Virus record (IMG/VR): IMGVR_UViG_3300025687_000075
Location: 1-46,985 of that record
Direction: 5' to 3' (one strand)
Length of the DNA stretch: 46,985 nucleotides
Origin: a virus
This document shows positions 9,725 to 19,250 of this stretch, one piece after another (within the stretch, counting starts at the first letter, position 1; the number at the start of each line of letters is the position of its first letter). The notes under the pieces were generated by a model. It saw only the letters and a program-made list of their open reading frames with translations. It ran no database searches and was not told where the DNA came from. A program made the translations under genes and the position numbers.

Positions 9725-10435
9725 GTGCTTATCAAAAAATATCAATACGAAATCTTTGATCGAAAAACGAATAACGAAACTGGTAAAAGAGTTTACGTTA
9801 ATAAAGAAGCACGTATGCCATCGGTTACAACGATTTTAGATTCAACTAAAGACAAATCGGGGATCGACAAGTGGATTGCGCGTGTAGGCAAAGAAGAAGC
9901 GGAAAGAATTAAGAATGAAGCTGCAAAAGTCGGCACAGCGATGCATTTAACGCTAGAAAACCACATTTTAGGTACTAAGTACCAGCCAAAGGACGATGAC
10001 GAAATACAGGCCGTTAAAATGGCAGGAAAGGTCATATCAGAAGGATTAGTCCATTTAAACGAAGCTTGGGGCTCAGAAGTACACCTTAGATACGAAAATC
10101 TATATGCTGGGACTACAGACCTTGTAGGATTGTTTAAAGGCAAGCCAACGATCATGGATTTTAAACAAACTAACAAACCAAAACGTCGAGAATGGATTGA
10201 AGATTATTTTATTCAACTTGCAGCTTATTCCGAAGCTCATAAAAAACATCATGGTGAAATAGAGGCAGGTGCAGTTTTAATGTGTAGTAGAGATTTACAG
10301 TTTCAATTATTTGAAATTGATAAACAACAATTACAAATGTATACGAATTTGTGGTGGGATCGGTTTAATAAATTTCAAACTATATCCAAGTCCGTACAAC
10401 TTCCCCAAGCGTCTCAGCCGACAGACGAAATTTAG
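9725..10435 (+). CDS. PD-(D/E)XK exonuclease, RecB/Cas4-like
   Basis: A 236-residue nuclease starting at GTG. The residues of this superfamily appear in order: GTAMH with H74, TTDLVG with D132, IMDFKQ with D145 and K147, and QLAAY with Q164 and Y168. It lacks the cysteines of Fe-S Cas4 enzymes, so it is closer to small phage RecB-type exonucleases that process DNA ends during replication or recombination. No good ribosome-binding site precedes the start. Its 3' end overlaps, on the opposite strand, 56 bases of the SNF2-type helicase gene. Confidence 0.85.
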   Translation: MLIKKYQYEIFDRKTNNETGKRVYVNKEARMPSVTTILDSTKDKSGIDKWIARVGKEEAERIKNEAAKVGTAMHLTLENHILGTKYQPKDDDEIQAVKMAGKVISEGLVHLNEAWGSEVHLRYENLYAGTTDLVGLFKGKPTIMDFKQTNKPKRREWIEDYFIQLAAYSEAHKKHHGEIEAGAVLMCSRDLQFQLFEIDKQQLQMYTNLWWDRFNKFQTISKSVQLPQASQPTDEI

Positions 10436-11804
10436 TTTTTAAAGCTTTTACAATTTTTTCATCTACGGTATCTTCCGTAATTAAATCAACATAAGTTACT
10501 TTTTCAGTTTGACCAATACGGTGTGCTCGTTCTTCTGACTGCATACGATGTTCAGCATTATAGCTATTTGAATAATAGATTACAGTCGTTGCTTGAGTTA
10601 AAGTTAAACCATAACCACCGGTAGATGGATTAGCAACAAAGAATCTGCATTTTGGATTATTATGAAATTGTCTAATGGCTTCTGTTCTTTGATCAGATGT
10701 AACCTTTCCATAAAAAGTAACTGTGCTTTCCATACCATATTCTTTAACAAGTTCTTCTTTAATTTGTTCTATGTTGTGGACCCAGTTAGCCCAAATGATT
10801 GCTTTGCCCTCAATACTATCAACAACTTCCATTAAAGTATTTAATTTATTATTTTTAAGTTCTACGGTACCCGAATCACCAGTAAAAAATCCTGCAGTAA
10901 TTTGATGAAGTCTTAATATTTCAGTTAAGACATTATTTACAGTCATTTCATTCTGTTGCAAGTTAGCCCTAGCTTCTGATTCAATTTGTTCGTATAGTTT
11001 CTTTTGTTCATCGGTTAACTGTACATATCGAACCGTATATATTTTTTTAGGTAAATCTAAACATTCTTCTTTAGTTACTCTAAAAGAAAAGGTTGGTAGT
11101 TTACTTTCAATTTCATTTAAATTTTTAAAACCAACTGGTGTTGCAATTTCACGATCTCCAAAATACACAATTTCAAAATGACAATGATAATTTTTAAATG
11201 CATATAAAGATTTAAATCCTAAGTGATTCGGATCAAGAAAGTAACATTGTGTGTACAAATCTAATGGGTTTTTGGTTATCGGAGAACCAGTTAATATTCT
11301 ACGGTATTTAGCTACTTTTCTTAATTTAAGGATGTTTTTTGTACGAATTGCTTTATGATTTTTAATTGCAGTTGATTCGTCAATTGATACTAAACAATGA
11401 TGGATCTTAATAAATTCTTCTGCAAATGTTAATCCTTTTTTTGTAGAAAAAGCTTCAACATTCATTACTAATAATTTTAATTTATTCGTTTCTTTATTAA
11501 TAAATTCTTTTATAAGTTTTTCTTTTAATGTTGGTTTCCATAATAAACTTTCATATTCCACATTTAAATGTTTAGGTAATTCATCATTTTGCCATATTGT
11601 ATAAACTGATTTAGGTGCTATAATTAAACCCGCATTTATTAAATTTTGTGAGAAAAGAACTCCAAGATTATCTATTAAAACTTTAGTTTTACCAGTACCC
11701 ATTTCCATGAAGTATGCAAAACTTTCTTTGTCCCAACCAATTTCTAAGGCTTTTCTTTGGTGGTCGTATGGCGGTGTTTTAAAATTGTATTTCTTTTTTT
11801 CCAC
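10380..11804 (-). CDS. SNF2/DEAD-type SF2 helicase
   Basis: A 474-residue superfamily 2 ATPase. Motif I is MEMGTGKTK (residues 33-41), motif II is DEST at 142-145 (a DEXH variant), motif III is LTGSP. The second RecA domain shows IIWANW, ANPSTGGYGLTLTQA and the SNF2-like motif VI RMQSEERAHRIGQ (HRIGQ at 428-432). Phage versions act in replication or recombination, for example on forks or Holliday structures. The start is GTG with no Shine-Dalgarno sequence. It is the only reverse-strand gene in the replication block; it converges on the exonuclease and diverges from the next gene. Confidence 0.93.
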   Translation of the reverse strand: MEKKKYNFKTPPYDHQRKALEIGWDKESFAYFMEMGTGKTKVLIDNLGVLFSQNLINAGLIIAPKSVYTIWQNDELPKHLNVEYESLLWKPTLKEKLIKEFINKETNKLKLLVMNVEAFSTKKGLTFAEEFIKIHHCLVSIDESTAIKNHKAIRTKNILKLRKVAKYRRILTGSPITKNPLDLYTQCYFLDPNHLGFKSLYAFKNYHCHFEIVYFGDREIATPVGFKNLNEIESKLPTFSFRVTKEECLDLPKKIYTVRYVQLTDEQKKLYEQIESEARANLQQNEMTVNNVLTEILRLHQITAGFFTGDSGTVELKNNKLNTLMEVVDSIEGKAIIWANWVHNIEQIKEELVKEYGMESTVTFYGKVTSDQRTEAIRQFHNNPKCRFFVANPSTGGYGLTLTQATTVIYYSNSYNAEHRMQSEERAHRIGQTEKVTYVDLITEDTVDEKIVKALKTKFRLSAETLGEVVRTWI

Positions 11805-11866
11805 GCAACGTAAATATATTACTTGACTTATAAATGCAATATAATATTTAGTTGGTAGGAGGAACT
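11805..11866. promoter_or_regulatory. divergent promoters between helicase and replication genes
   Basis: Rightward: TTGACT (11823-11828), 16 bases, TATTTA (11845-11850), then TAGGAGG ahead of the ATG at 11867. Leftward: TTGCAT, 17 bases, TATTTA, with the predicted start of transcription almost at the helicase GTG, so that message may be leaderless. The two promoters interleave in about 50 bases, so they should compete or be co-regulated. The calls rest on hexamer matches only. Confidence 0.55.
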
Positions 11867-12391
11867 ATGGTAGAAAATATAAAAAAAGGATCGGGCGATA
11901 AGTACGATCATTTGCATGACCAGTGCAAAAATCTAGAAACAGTAAACAAAGAAATCGAAGATTTAGAAAAGATAGTCTCTGAAAAAAAAGAATATCGAAT
12001 GAAACTTCGAGATGATGTAATTCCTAACTTAATGGAAGAATTAAATATTAAGACTTGGGAATTTACGGACGGCACCCAAATAGGTTTATCTCCATTCTAT
12101 AGTGCAAAACTTTCTCTTGAAAGAAGACAAGAATGTTTAGATTGGTTAAGAGATAACGGACATGGGGGTCTCATAAAAAATTTCATTACCGTCGACTTGG
12201 GAATGAAAAAAGATGAAGTAGCTCAAAAGGTTCTAGACTACTTAAAATCTTTAAATATAAGTTCAGAAGTAAAACAAGATGTACATGCTCAAACTTTAAA
12301 GGCTTGGTTCAAAACTGAAGTTGAAGAAGGTAGAGCAGTTCCATCTGATTTATTTCAAACTTATGTAACTAATAGAGCCAAACTTACATAG
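11867..12391 (+). CDS. conserved phage replication-region protein
   Basis: A 174-residue protein with TAGGAGG placed well before the ATG. The N-terminus is a coiled coil (NLETVNKEIEDLEKIVSEKK). The C-terminal domain contains VHAQTLKAWFKTEVEEG and PSDLFQTYV, a pattern I have seen in phage proteins encoded just before single-stranded DNA-binding proteins, as here. No catalytic motif is visible. It is first in the rightward replication operon and probably an accessory replication or recombination factor. Confidence 0.75.
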   Translation: MVENIKKGSGDKYDHLHDQCKNLETVNKEIEDLEKIVSEKKEYRMKLRDDVIPNLMEELNIKTWEFTDGTQIGLSPFYSAKLSLERRQECLDWLRDNGHGGLIKNFITVDLGMKKDEVAQKVLDYLKSLNISSEVKQDVHAQTLKAWFKTEVEEGRAVPSDLFQTYVTNRAKLT

Positions 12392-12399
12392 GAGAAAAT

Positions 12400-13212
12400 A
12401 TGCAAAACGCAAAACAGCAAAACGCAACACAACAAACAAATGTCGTTAAGAAACAGTCTGGAGGAGAATTAGCTAGTCTAATAATTCAAGATGCTGACTT
12501 AGGACATGATAACATCACTGACAGAGATGTTACTTTGCCAAGATTAAAACTACTGGCAAGTACTTCTCCTGAGTGTCAACCAGGTAGTTCAGATTACATT
12601 GACTCTGCAAGACCCCTTATGTTTATTAATAGTGTTACCAAAACATTATACGATGGTGGACAAGGGTTATTTGTAGTTCCGTGTTATTATAAATTAACGT
12701 ACAAAGAATGGGACATGAATAATACTTCTGCTGGTCCTGTAGCTGAATATCCATCCGATCATCCAATTAAAGATCAAACTACTAGACAAGGATCGAAAGA
12801 TGTATTGGGTAATGGAAACGTCTTAGAAGCTAATGGTGAACATTATGTTTTAATATTAGACGAAAACATGAAGGTAGCTGAGAAAGCAGTTGTTTACATG
12901 AGTAAAACCCAGTTCAAGAAATCCAAACAATGGAATGCAATGATTATGAACATGAGAAGGGACATCAACGGTCAAAAAGTTGATTTACCTAGATGGTCTC
13001 AAGTTTATAAAATGAGTTCTATTATGGAAAGAAATAAAACTTATTCTTGGCCAGGTTTTGTGATTAATCATCATGGTGATGTCACAGCCGATGTTTATAA
13101 AATTGGAAAACAATTTTATGAGACTATAAAAGGTGGCGATGTTAAAGTTCAATCTGAAGAAGCAGAGGCTACAGCTTCCCAAAACGTAGCGAATGAAAAA
13201 CAGCCATTTTAA
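12400..13212 (+). CDS. putative single-stranded DNA-binding protein
   Basis: A 270-residue protein with a polar, Gln/Asn-rich N-terminus, a conserved-looking core (TLPRLKLLASTSPEC; GLFVVPCYYKLTYKEW) and a C-terminus that turns acidic and ends in QPF. A terminal aromatic residue after an acidic or polar tail is typical of SSB proteins that recruit partners. It lies between the coiled-coil protein and the primase, as expected for an SSB. I did not recognise an OB-fold motif with certainty, so the function is inferred. Confidence 0.6.
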   Translation: MQNAKQQNATQQTNVVKKQSGGELASLIIQDADLGHDNITDRDVTLPRLKLLASTSPECQPGSSDYIDSARPLMFINSVTKTLYDGGQGLFVVPCYYKLTYKEWDMNNTSAGPVAEYPSDHPIKDQTTRQGSKDVLGNGNVLEANGEHYVLILDENMKVAEKAVVYMSKTQFKKSKQWNAMIMNMRRDINGQKVDLPRWSQVYKMSSIMERNKTYSWPGFVINHHGDVTADVYKIGKQFYETIKGGDVKVQSEEAEATASQNVANEKQPF

Positions 13213-14744
13213 TGATTCAACAGTTCATAGACCTTTTCAAAGGCTTGGACATTGCCTATGGAGAATATTTCCTTAATGGAGATAAAGACTCCAAGACCGG
13301 TAAAACTAAGGGCCAAGCGATTACTAAGCGTGGCCCTGTTACCGAAGAACTTTTTAGAAAACATATCAACGGAGAAATTAATTTAGGAATCATTCCTATT
13401 AACAAAGACAATAAATGTTCTTGGGGATGTATTGATGTTGATAAATACAATTTAAATCATAAAGATTTAATAGAAAAAATTCGTTATAAAAATTATCCTT
13501 TAGTTCCATATCGATCGAAATCTGGTGGGGTTCATTTATTCTTGCACATAGATGGAGAGATCCTTGCATCTGATATGATTGACAAACTTACTGAAATTGC
13601 ATCGGATCTAGGTTTATCATCTTGTGAGATCTTTCCTAAACAAAGAGAAATTATGGTACATAAAAATGATTTAGGAAACTGGTTAAATATTCCATATCAA
13701 CAAGCTGCACGTACTACACGTTATGCAATGTATGATAATGGAATTGGAGTTCCTTTAAATGATTTATTTGCTTTTGTAAGTAAGTATCGTATTAAACCAG
13801 AAAACTTTAATGCAATTGAAGTAGCTAAAGTTGTCGATCAAGAGGATGAATTTGATCAGTTTCCGCCATGCTTACAAGCGTTGATTAGAAATAATTGTGA
13901 AGACGGTTATCGGAATAATGCATTAACAGGTTTTGCTACATTAGCAAAGAAAAGAAATCCAGAAGGTTGGCAAAAAGAAGTTTGGGATCGGAATGAAATG
14001 TTTAATGAACCTTTGCCTAAATCTGAAGTGCAAGGTTTAATTAAACAATATGAGAAAAAAGATTATTCTTATAAATGTTCAGACATGCCTTTAAAAGCAC
14101 ATTGTAATGCAGCTTTGTGCAAGGAACTAAAATATGGAATAGACTCTGGTTCTTATGTTCCATCAATTGATTCTTTTCAAAGATTAAAAACTAATCCACC
14201 AATATATTTTTTAACTCTAGGAAAAATGACGGTAGAGTTAAATGGAAAACAATTAAACCAACAACAACTTCTTTCAGAACAATTATTCGATCAAGCAGAC
14301 ATTGTATGGATGAAGATGAAAGACAAAGACTATAGAAAATTTTTAGTGCAGTTAAAACAGATGCAACAAGACATTGAAGGCTATGATGAAACAGAAGAAT
14401 CAGAACAAGAGTTTAAAGATACTTTAATTCAATTTACTCAAGAAACGCAACAAGCAGATAATCCATCACAAGTAGAAGCAGACATGTGGTTTTTAAATAA
14501 AGATTCTATTGTATTTAAATATAGAACCTTTGAAAGATTTATTAGAAAAAATAATAAAACAATAAAAAAATATGAAATTATTAATATTCTTAAAAAACAT
14601 GGATGTAATAAAAAAGAATATTACGACAAACTTAAATTAAAAAATGTATGGCTAGCCGATAAAGTGGACGAACCAGTTATAGAGAGGACAAGTAATGTTT
14701 TGTTCAAAAGAGAACGAGCACCATTTGAAGAAGAAAACAGTTAA
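13212..14744 (+). CDS. archaeo-eukaryotic-type primase (TOTE/PrimPol-like)
   Basis: A 510-residue protein with the three AEP motifs: motif I WGCIDVDKY (D75 and D77, metal ligands), motif II RSKSGGVHL (S104-G-G-V-H108) and motif III CEIFPKQ (E139 onward). This trio is typical of AEP primases found in phages and TOTE elements. Further on, a cysteine cluster (KCSDMPLKAHCNAALC, near residue 297) could bind zinc. The C-terminal part is helical. No DnaB-like helicase is fused or adjacent; the nearby UvrD-type helicase may supply unwinding. Start overlaps the upstream stop (TAATG). Confidence 0.85.
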   Translation: MIQQFIDLFKGLDIAYGEYFLNGDKDSKTGKTKGQAITKRGPVTEELFRKHINGEINLGIIPINKDNKCSWGCIDVDKYNLNHKDLIEKIRYKNYPLVPYRSKSGGVHLFLHIDGEILASDMIDKLTEIASDLGLSSCEIFPKQREIMVHKNDLGNWLNIPYQQAARTTRYAMYDNGIGVPLNDLFAFVSKYRIKPENFNAIEVAKVVDQEDEFDQFPPCLQALIRNNCEDGYRNNALTGFATLAKKRNPEGWQKEVWDRNEMFNEPLPKSEVQGLIKQYEKKDYSYKCSDMPLKAHCNAALCKELKYGIDSGSYVPSIDSFQRLKTNPPIYFLTLGKMTVELNGKQLNQQQLLSEQLFDQADIVWMKMKDKDYRKFLVQLKQMQQDIEGYDETEESEQEFKDTLIQFTQETQQADNPSQVEADMWFLNKDSIVFKYRTFERFIRKNNKTIKKYEIINILKKHGCNKKEYYDKLKLKNVWLADKVDEPVIERTSNVLFKRERAPFEEENS

Positions 14745-16281
14745 GATCTTTGGTCCACCAGGTACAGGAAAGACTACCACTTTATTAAATCATTTAGATC
14801 GATTGTTTGCAAGAGGATTAATGCCGATTCAAGTTGCTTTTTTAGCCTTCACCAACAAAGCAGTAGATACTGCAGTTGAAAGAGCTAAGAAACAATTTGT
14901 TGATGCAACTGAAGAAGATATTTTTAATTTTAGAACCTTACATAGTTTCTGTAGACAAAACTTTAAATCTAAACCAGTAATTGACCCTGAAACAGATATG
15001 GTAGAATTTGCAGAGAAATTAAACTTGCCAAAGATTAGGTATGAAAAACACAATGGTCAAGCAGTATGGAATGACTGGTCATTACGAGTTTATGATAAAG
15101 CGAGAAATCGATTAGTTTCTCCAATTGAACAATATGTTAAGGAAGAAAATAAACAAGTCAATCGTTCTAAATTTGAAATTATTATAGAAGCTTATGAAAA
15201 TTTTAAAAAGAATCATCGAGTCGACTTTACCGATATGATCGAAGAATATTTAGCTAAAGCAGAAGACCCTAGTTTTAAAGTATTAATTGTAGATGAGGCA
15301 CAGGATCTTACTCCCTTACAATGGAAGCTTGTGTATAAGATTGCTAAGAACTCAGATAAAATTTATTTAGCAGGAGATGATGATCAAGCAATCTATGAAT
15401 GGAATGGCGCTGAAGTAGAAAACTTTATAGAGTTTCCAGGACGAAATTTTATTTTAAATCAATCTCATCGAATGCCTAAAAAAATTCACCAATACTCACA
15501 ATACATTTCTACGTATATTAAAAACAGAGTTCATAAAAAATTTGTGCCATTGAAAGAAGAAGGACATATTTTAACTTATAATCGTTTTATGGATATTCCT
15601 TTTGATGCACCGGGTTCTTGGATGATTCTTGGTAGAACTAATAAAATTGTCTATGAGTTAAAAGAAGAAGCGAAGAAACATGGTTTATATTTTAAAGATA
15701 CCAGTGAACATAAATCATTTGATTTAAATAAATATAGAGCAGTTCTTTCTTGGGATAAATTATTAAATGGAGAAAGTGTTTTAAAAGAAGATGTGCAAGT
15801 CATATACACCTATATCAATGATATACAACACGGCTATCGGAGTACGGATACCAAGAAATGGTCGTCAGTTGATAAAGAACAATTATTAGATTTAAAATTT
15901 TTACAAGAACAAGGTGGTTTAAATGCTAAAATTAAAAACTGGCAAGACATGTTTAACAGAAATTTTCCAGAAAAAGATAAAATTTATTTTGAAAATGTTA
16001 TAAAAAATGGTACAAACATGGATGAAGATCCACGGATTCTTATTGACACCATACATTCAATTAAAGGAGATGAAGCGGATCATATTGTATTATATGAAAA
16101 AAGTAGTTTCGCAGCTTCAATCTATCGTAAAAGTTCTAAAGAAGTTAGTTCAGAATATAGAGTTTGGTATGTGGGAGTTACCAGAGCAAAGAAATATTTA
16201 CATATATTACGGAGTAGCTTTGATACTACTTTCCCTTTATGTAGGCTTAAAAACGAATTAGAAAGGATTGATTATGAATGA
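14695..16281 (+). CDS. UvrD/Rep-like SF1A DNA helicase
   Basis: A 528-residue helicase. It has Walker A GPPGTGKTTT (residues 20-29), a Q-less N-terminus, LAFTNKAVD (motif Ia), VDEAQD (199-204, Walker B), GDDDQAIYEWNG (motif III) and WYVGVTRAKKYLHIL near the C-terminus (motif VI). The start is the ATG at 14695, preceded by GAGGACAAGTA, and overlaps the primase gene by 50 bases in another frame. Such helicases move 3' to 5' on single-stranded DNA. It probably unwinds for the primase and polymerase. Confidence 0.92.
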   Translation: MFCSKENEHHLKKKTVKIFGPPGTGKTTTLLNHLDRLFARGLMPIQVAFLAFTNKAVDTAVERAKKQFVDATEEDIFNFRTLHSFCRQNFKSKPVIDPETDMVEFAEKLNLPKIRYEKHNGQAVWNDWSLRVYDKARNRLVSPIEQYVKEENKQVNRSKFEIIIEAYENFKKNHRVDFTDMIEEYLAKAEDPSFKVLIVDEAQDLTPLQWKLVYKIAKNSDKIYLAGDDDQAIYEWNGAEVENFIEFPGRNFILNQSHRMPKKIHQYSQYISTYIKNRVHKKFVPLKEEGHILTYNRFMDIPFDAPGSWMILGRTNKIVYELKEEAKKHGLYFKDTSEHKSFDLNKYRAVLSWDKLLNGESVLKEDVQVIYTYINDIQHGYRSTDTKKWSSVDKEQLLDLKFLQEQGGLNAKIKNWQDMFNRNFPEKDKIYFENVIKNGTNMDEDPRILIDTIHSIKGDEADHIVLYEKSSFAASIYRKSSKEVSSEYRVWYVGVTRAKKYLHILRSSFDTTFPLCRLKNELERIDYE

Positions 16282-16549
16282 TAAAGAGTTCAATGAAGCG
16301 TTTCCATTAGATTATCAAATAGGGGGTGACCACTATAAAAACCTTAAAATTCAACCATTTACGTATGCAAGAGCTAATAATTTTAATGCAACTCAATTTG
16401 CAATAATTAAATATGCATCTAGACTTTATACTAAAGGAGATGTGTTTGAACAATTAGATAAAATAATTCAATTTTGTAATTTAGAAAAAGATTTTATTAG
16501 AAAACAAGATGCAAAAAGCAGTAGTCAAAAGAACAATAAAAATAAATAA
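16274..16549 (+). CDS. DUF3310-like protein
   Basis: A 91-residue protein starting at the ATG at 16274 after GAAAGGATTG, overlapping the helicase 3' end by 8 bases. The core IGGDHYKNLKIQPFTYARAN followed by FAIIKYASRL and a helix with LDKIIQFCNLE matches the DUF3310 pattern of phage replication regions, often annotated as nucleotide-kinase-like. The biochemical role of that family is not settled. The C-terminus is Lys/Ser/Asn-rich and disordered. Confidence 0.75.
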   Translation: MNDKEFNEAFPLDYQIGGDHYKNLKIQPFTYARANNFNATQFAIIKYASRLYTKGDVFEQLDKIIQFCNLEKDFIRKQDAKSSSQKNNKNK

Positions 16550-16718
16550 TCATGTATTTTATTTGGAAATTTATTTACATATTGAATGTAAAGGTCTACA
16601 CAATAAAATTGTTTGGGAAATTTTTCCAGAAGATTATCATGCAGCATTATATGCATTTAGTAATAAAAATAAGTTGAACCAACACATAGAAGAAAATTAT
16701 ATTTATGAACAAAAATAA
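16509..16718 (+). CDS. small hypothetical protein
   Basis: A 69-residue protein not recognised. It overlaps the upstream gene by 41 bases and the downstream methyltransferase by 14. The sequence alternates beta-like (HVFYLEIYLHIECKG) and helical segments (DYHAALYAFSNKNKL) and has no cysteine pairs or membrane segment. There is no strong ribosome-binding site, so it probably depends on coupling. The only support is tight packing and plausible composition. Confidence 0.5.
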   Translation: MQKAVVKRTIKINNHVFYLEIYLHIECKGLHNKIVWEIFPEDYHAALYAFSNKNKLNQHIEENYIYEQK

Positions 16719-17382
16719 ATACTGGATACCAATTAAACAAAATTTAGAATACATAGAATCTTTAGTTAAAGATGGTGCTAAAGTTTTAGAGATAGGCCCT
16801 GGAACAATTCCTTTTAGTAAAGCTACAGATTTTTGTGGTTGGACTATGGAAGAAAAAGGAAGACTCAATAATTATAAAATAGCAGATGCTTCAACTGAAA
16901 TGTTACCTTATCAAAATAAAGAATTTGATTTTTTATATTGTAGACATGTTATTGAAGATTTATGGAATCCAGTTCATGCTTTAAAAGAAATATCAAGAAT
17001 TGCAAAGGCGGGATATATTGAAACACCATCTGCATTGTGTGAATTATCTAAAGATGTAGATGCTGGACCAAACGTAGCCTGGCGAGGATATAATCATCAT
17101 AGATATATCATTTGGAATGATAATGGAGTTTTAAACATCCTACCTAAATTTCCTATCATTGAACATATGAAATTTAATGATGAATTTTTAGAAAAACATT
17201 TAGAAGATCCTTTTTTATGGAGTACCTACTTTCACTTTCAAAATGAAATAAATTTTAAATTTTATGAAATGGGTAGAGAGAAAGATTTTGTTTTGTTTAA
17301 TAATAGTTATACACTTATACTTAAAAACGCAATTCAAAAAAGTATAAATGAAGCTAATGAATATAAAAGGAAAATATTATGA
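16705..17382 (+). CDS. SAM-dependent methyltransferase (class I)
   Basis: A 225-residue protein with motif I VLEIGPGT (residues 27-34), an acidic residue after the second strand, and FDFLYCRHVIEDLWNPVHAL, which resembles the D/E-h-h-x-H-V-hE-H region of Methyltransf_11 enzymes that act on small molecules or lipids. The C-terminal 80 residues are not typical and include WRGYNHHRYI. No target-recognition domain for DNA is visible. It sits between replication genes and overlaps the polymerase start by 4 bases. Confidence 0.75.
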   Translation: MNKNKYWIPIKQNLEYIESLVKDGAKVLEIGPGTIPFSKATDFCGWTMEEKGRLNNYKIADASTEMLPYQNKEFDFLYCRHVIEDLWNPVHALKEISRIAKAGYIETPSALCELSKDVDAGPNVAWRGYNHHRYIIWNDNGVLNILPKFPIIEHMKFNDEFLEKHLEDPFLWSTYFHFQNEINFKFYEMGREKDFVLFNNSYTLILKNAIQKSINEANEYKRKIL

Positions 17383-19250
17383 GCCATCAAATTAATTTTA
17401 CATTTAGAGAATCAGACTGGCGAACACCTACTCATTTTCCAGATTTACGATCTGCAAAAGAAGTTGCGATCGATTTAGAAACAAAGGATCCTAATATTAA
17501 AAATCGTGGCCCAGGTTGGCCGTTTATGGATGGAAATATTATTGGAGTGGCTGTAGCGACAGATGGTTTTAAAGGTTATTACCCTATTGCTCATGAAGCA
17601 GGTTCAAACATGGATATGAAAATGGTTTTAGACTGGGTGCAAGATATCTGTAATGCCCCTTGTGATAAAATATTTCATAATGCAGCGTATGACGTGGGCT
17701 GGTTAAGGGCTCACGGAATACGGATTTATCAAGGAAAGATTATTGATACTATGATTGCTGCAGCTTTAGTAGATGAAAACAGATTTTCTTATTCGTTAAA
17801 TGCATTATGTTTTGATTGGTTAGGAGAAGTCAAAGCAGAAAAAGAATTAAAAGAAATTGCAGAGGAATGGATGGTCGATGCAAAAGGAGAAATGTATAAG
17901 CTCCCAGCACAATTCGTTGGTTATTATGCTGAACAAGACGCAGAACTAACTTTAAAACTTTGGCAACATTTAAAAGTACAAATTGAAAAACAATCTTTGT
18001 TTGATATTTTTGATTTAGAATGTGAGGTCTTTAAAGTTATTCATGAAATGAGAGCACACGGTGTACGTGTAAATTTAGAACAAGCACAGAACTTAAAAGA
18101 TACATTTGTTGAACAAGAAAAACAGTTATTAATGCAAATTAAAAAACTTTGTGGATTAGATGTTGAACTTTGGGCTGCGCGATCTATTGCTAAAGCATTT
18201 GATAAATTAAAAATTAAATATCCATTATCTGAAAAAGCAAAAGAACCTAGCTTTACTGCAAACTGGTTATTGAATTGTGAAGCTCCAATTGCTCAATTGA
18301 TTAGAGAAGCTAGAGAAATTAATAAATTTCATAGTACGTTTATTGATTCTATTTTTAAATATTCTCATAAAGGTAGAATTCATGCCGATATAAATCAATT
18401 ACGATCCGACAGTGGGGGTACGGTATCCGGTAGACTAAGTTACTCAAATCCTAACTTACAACAGATTCCTGCTAGAAACAAAGACTTTGGTCCTAAAATA
18501 AGGGCTCTATTTAAGCCTGACAGAGGTTTTGAGTGGGGTTCATTTGATTATTCACAGCAAGAGCCACGTATGGTGGTACACTATGCTTACAGCATTGGTT
18601 TTGAAGGAGCTTATGATTTAATTAAAGCTTACGAAAAAGAAGACACAGACTTTCATCAAACGGTTGCAGACATGGCAGGCATTCCTAGGACACAAGCAAA
18701 GACAATTAACTTAGGTATTTTTTATGGTATGGGTGTAAACAAATTAGCAAGAGAGTTAGGAATTGATAAAGACCAAGCGACCGAACTATTAAACCAGTAC
18801 AATTCAAGAGTTCCTTTTGTAAAACAATTAGCAAGACGTTGTATGGACTCAGCTGAACTCAATGGTTCGATTAGAACAATTCAAGGTCGTCGATGTCGTT
18901 TTGATCAGTGGGAACCACAAGCTTGGGGATTACATAAATCTTTACCTTATGATCAAGCGGTTATTAAGTTTGGTAAAAATAATATTAAAAGAGCAGGAAC
19001 CTATAAAGCTTTGAACCGTTTAATTCAAGGTTCAGCTGCGGATCAAGTTAAAGTTGCAATGGTTGAAGCTTATAAAAAAGGTTTCTTGCCTTTAATTCAA
19101 ATCCACGATGAATTGTGTTTTAATGTTAGACCTGCAAAAGACGTTCCAGAGATTAAGGAGATTATGGAAAAATGCATTCCAGAATTAAAGGTTCCATCAA
19201 AAGTAGATGTTGAAATTGGGAAGAGCTGGGGTGAATGCCAGAAGATTTAA
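17379..19250 (+). CDS. DNA polymerase A with 3'-5' exonuclease domain
   Basis: A 623-residue replicative polymerase. The exonuclease domain begins with VAIDLETKD (D32 and E34, metal ligands) and continues with HNAAYDVGWL and YYAEQDAE. The polymerase domain has GRLSYSNPNLQQIP, motif A FDYSQQEPR (catalytic D390), O-helix KTINLGIFYG (K441, L445) and motif C IHDEL (H576, D577, E578). L445 aligns with E. coli Phe762; Leu at this site has been linked in phage surveys to slower or temperate replication styles. No 5' nuclease domain is present. The start overlaps the methyltransferase stop. Confidence 0.95.
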   Translation: MSHQINFTFRESDWRTPTHFPDLRSAKEVAIDLETKDPNIKNRGPGWPFMDGNIIGVAVATDGFKGYYPIAHEAGSNMDMKMVLDWVQDICNAPCDKIFHNAAYDVGWLRAHGIRIYQGKIIDTMIAAALVDENRFSYSLNALCFDWLGEVKAEKELKEIAEEWMVDAKGEMYKLPAQFVGYYAEQDAELTLKLWQHLKVQIEKQSLFDIFDLECEVFKVIHEMRAHGVRVNLEQAQNLKDTFVEQEKQLLMQIKKLCGLDVELWAARSIAKAFDKLKIKYPLSEKAKEPSFTANWLLNCEAPIAQLIREAREINKFHSTFIDSIFKYSHKGRIHADINQLRSDSGGTVSGRLSYSNPNLQQIPARNKDFGPKIRALFKPDRGFEWGSFDYSQQEPRMVVHYAYSIGFEGAYDLIKAYEKEDTDFHQTVADMAGIPRTQAKTINLGIFYGMGVNKLARELGIDKDQATELLNQYNSRVPFVKQLARRCMDSAELNGSIRTIQGRRCRFDQWEPQAWGLHKSLPYDQAVIKFGKNNIKRAGTYKALNRLIQGSAADQVKVAMVEAYKKGFLPLIQIHDELCFNVRPAKDVPEIKEIMEKCIPELKVPSKVDVEIGKSWGECQKI

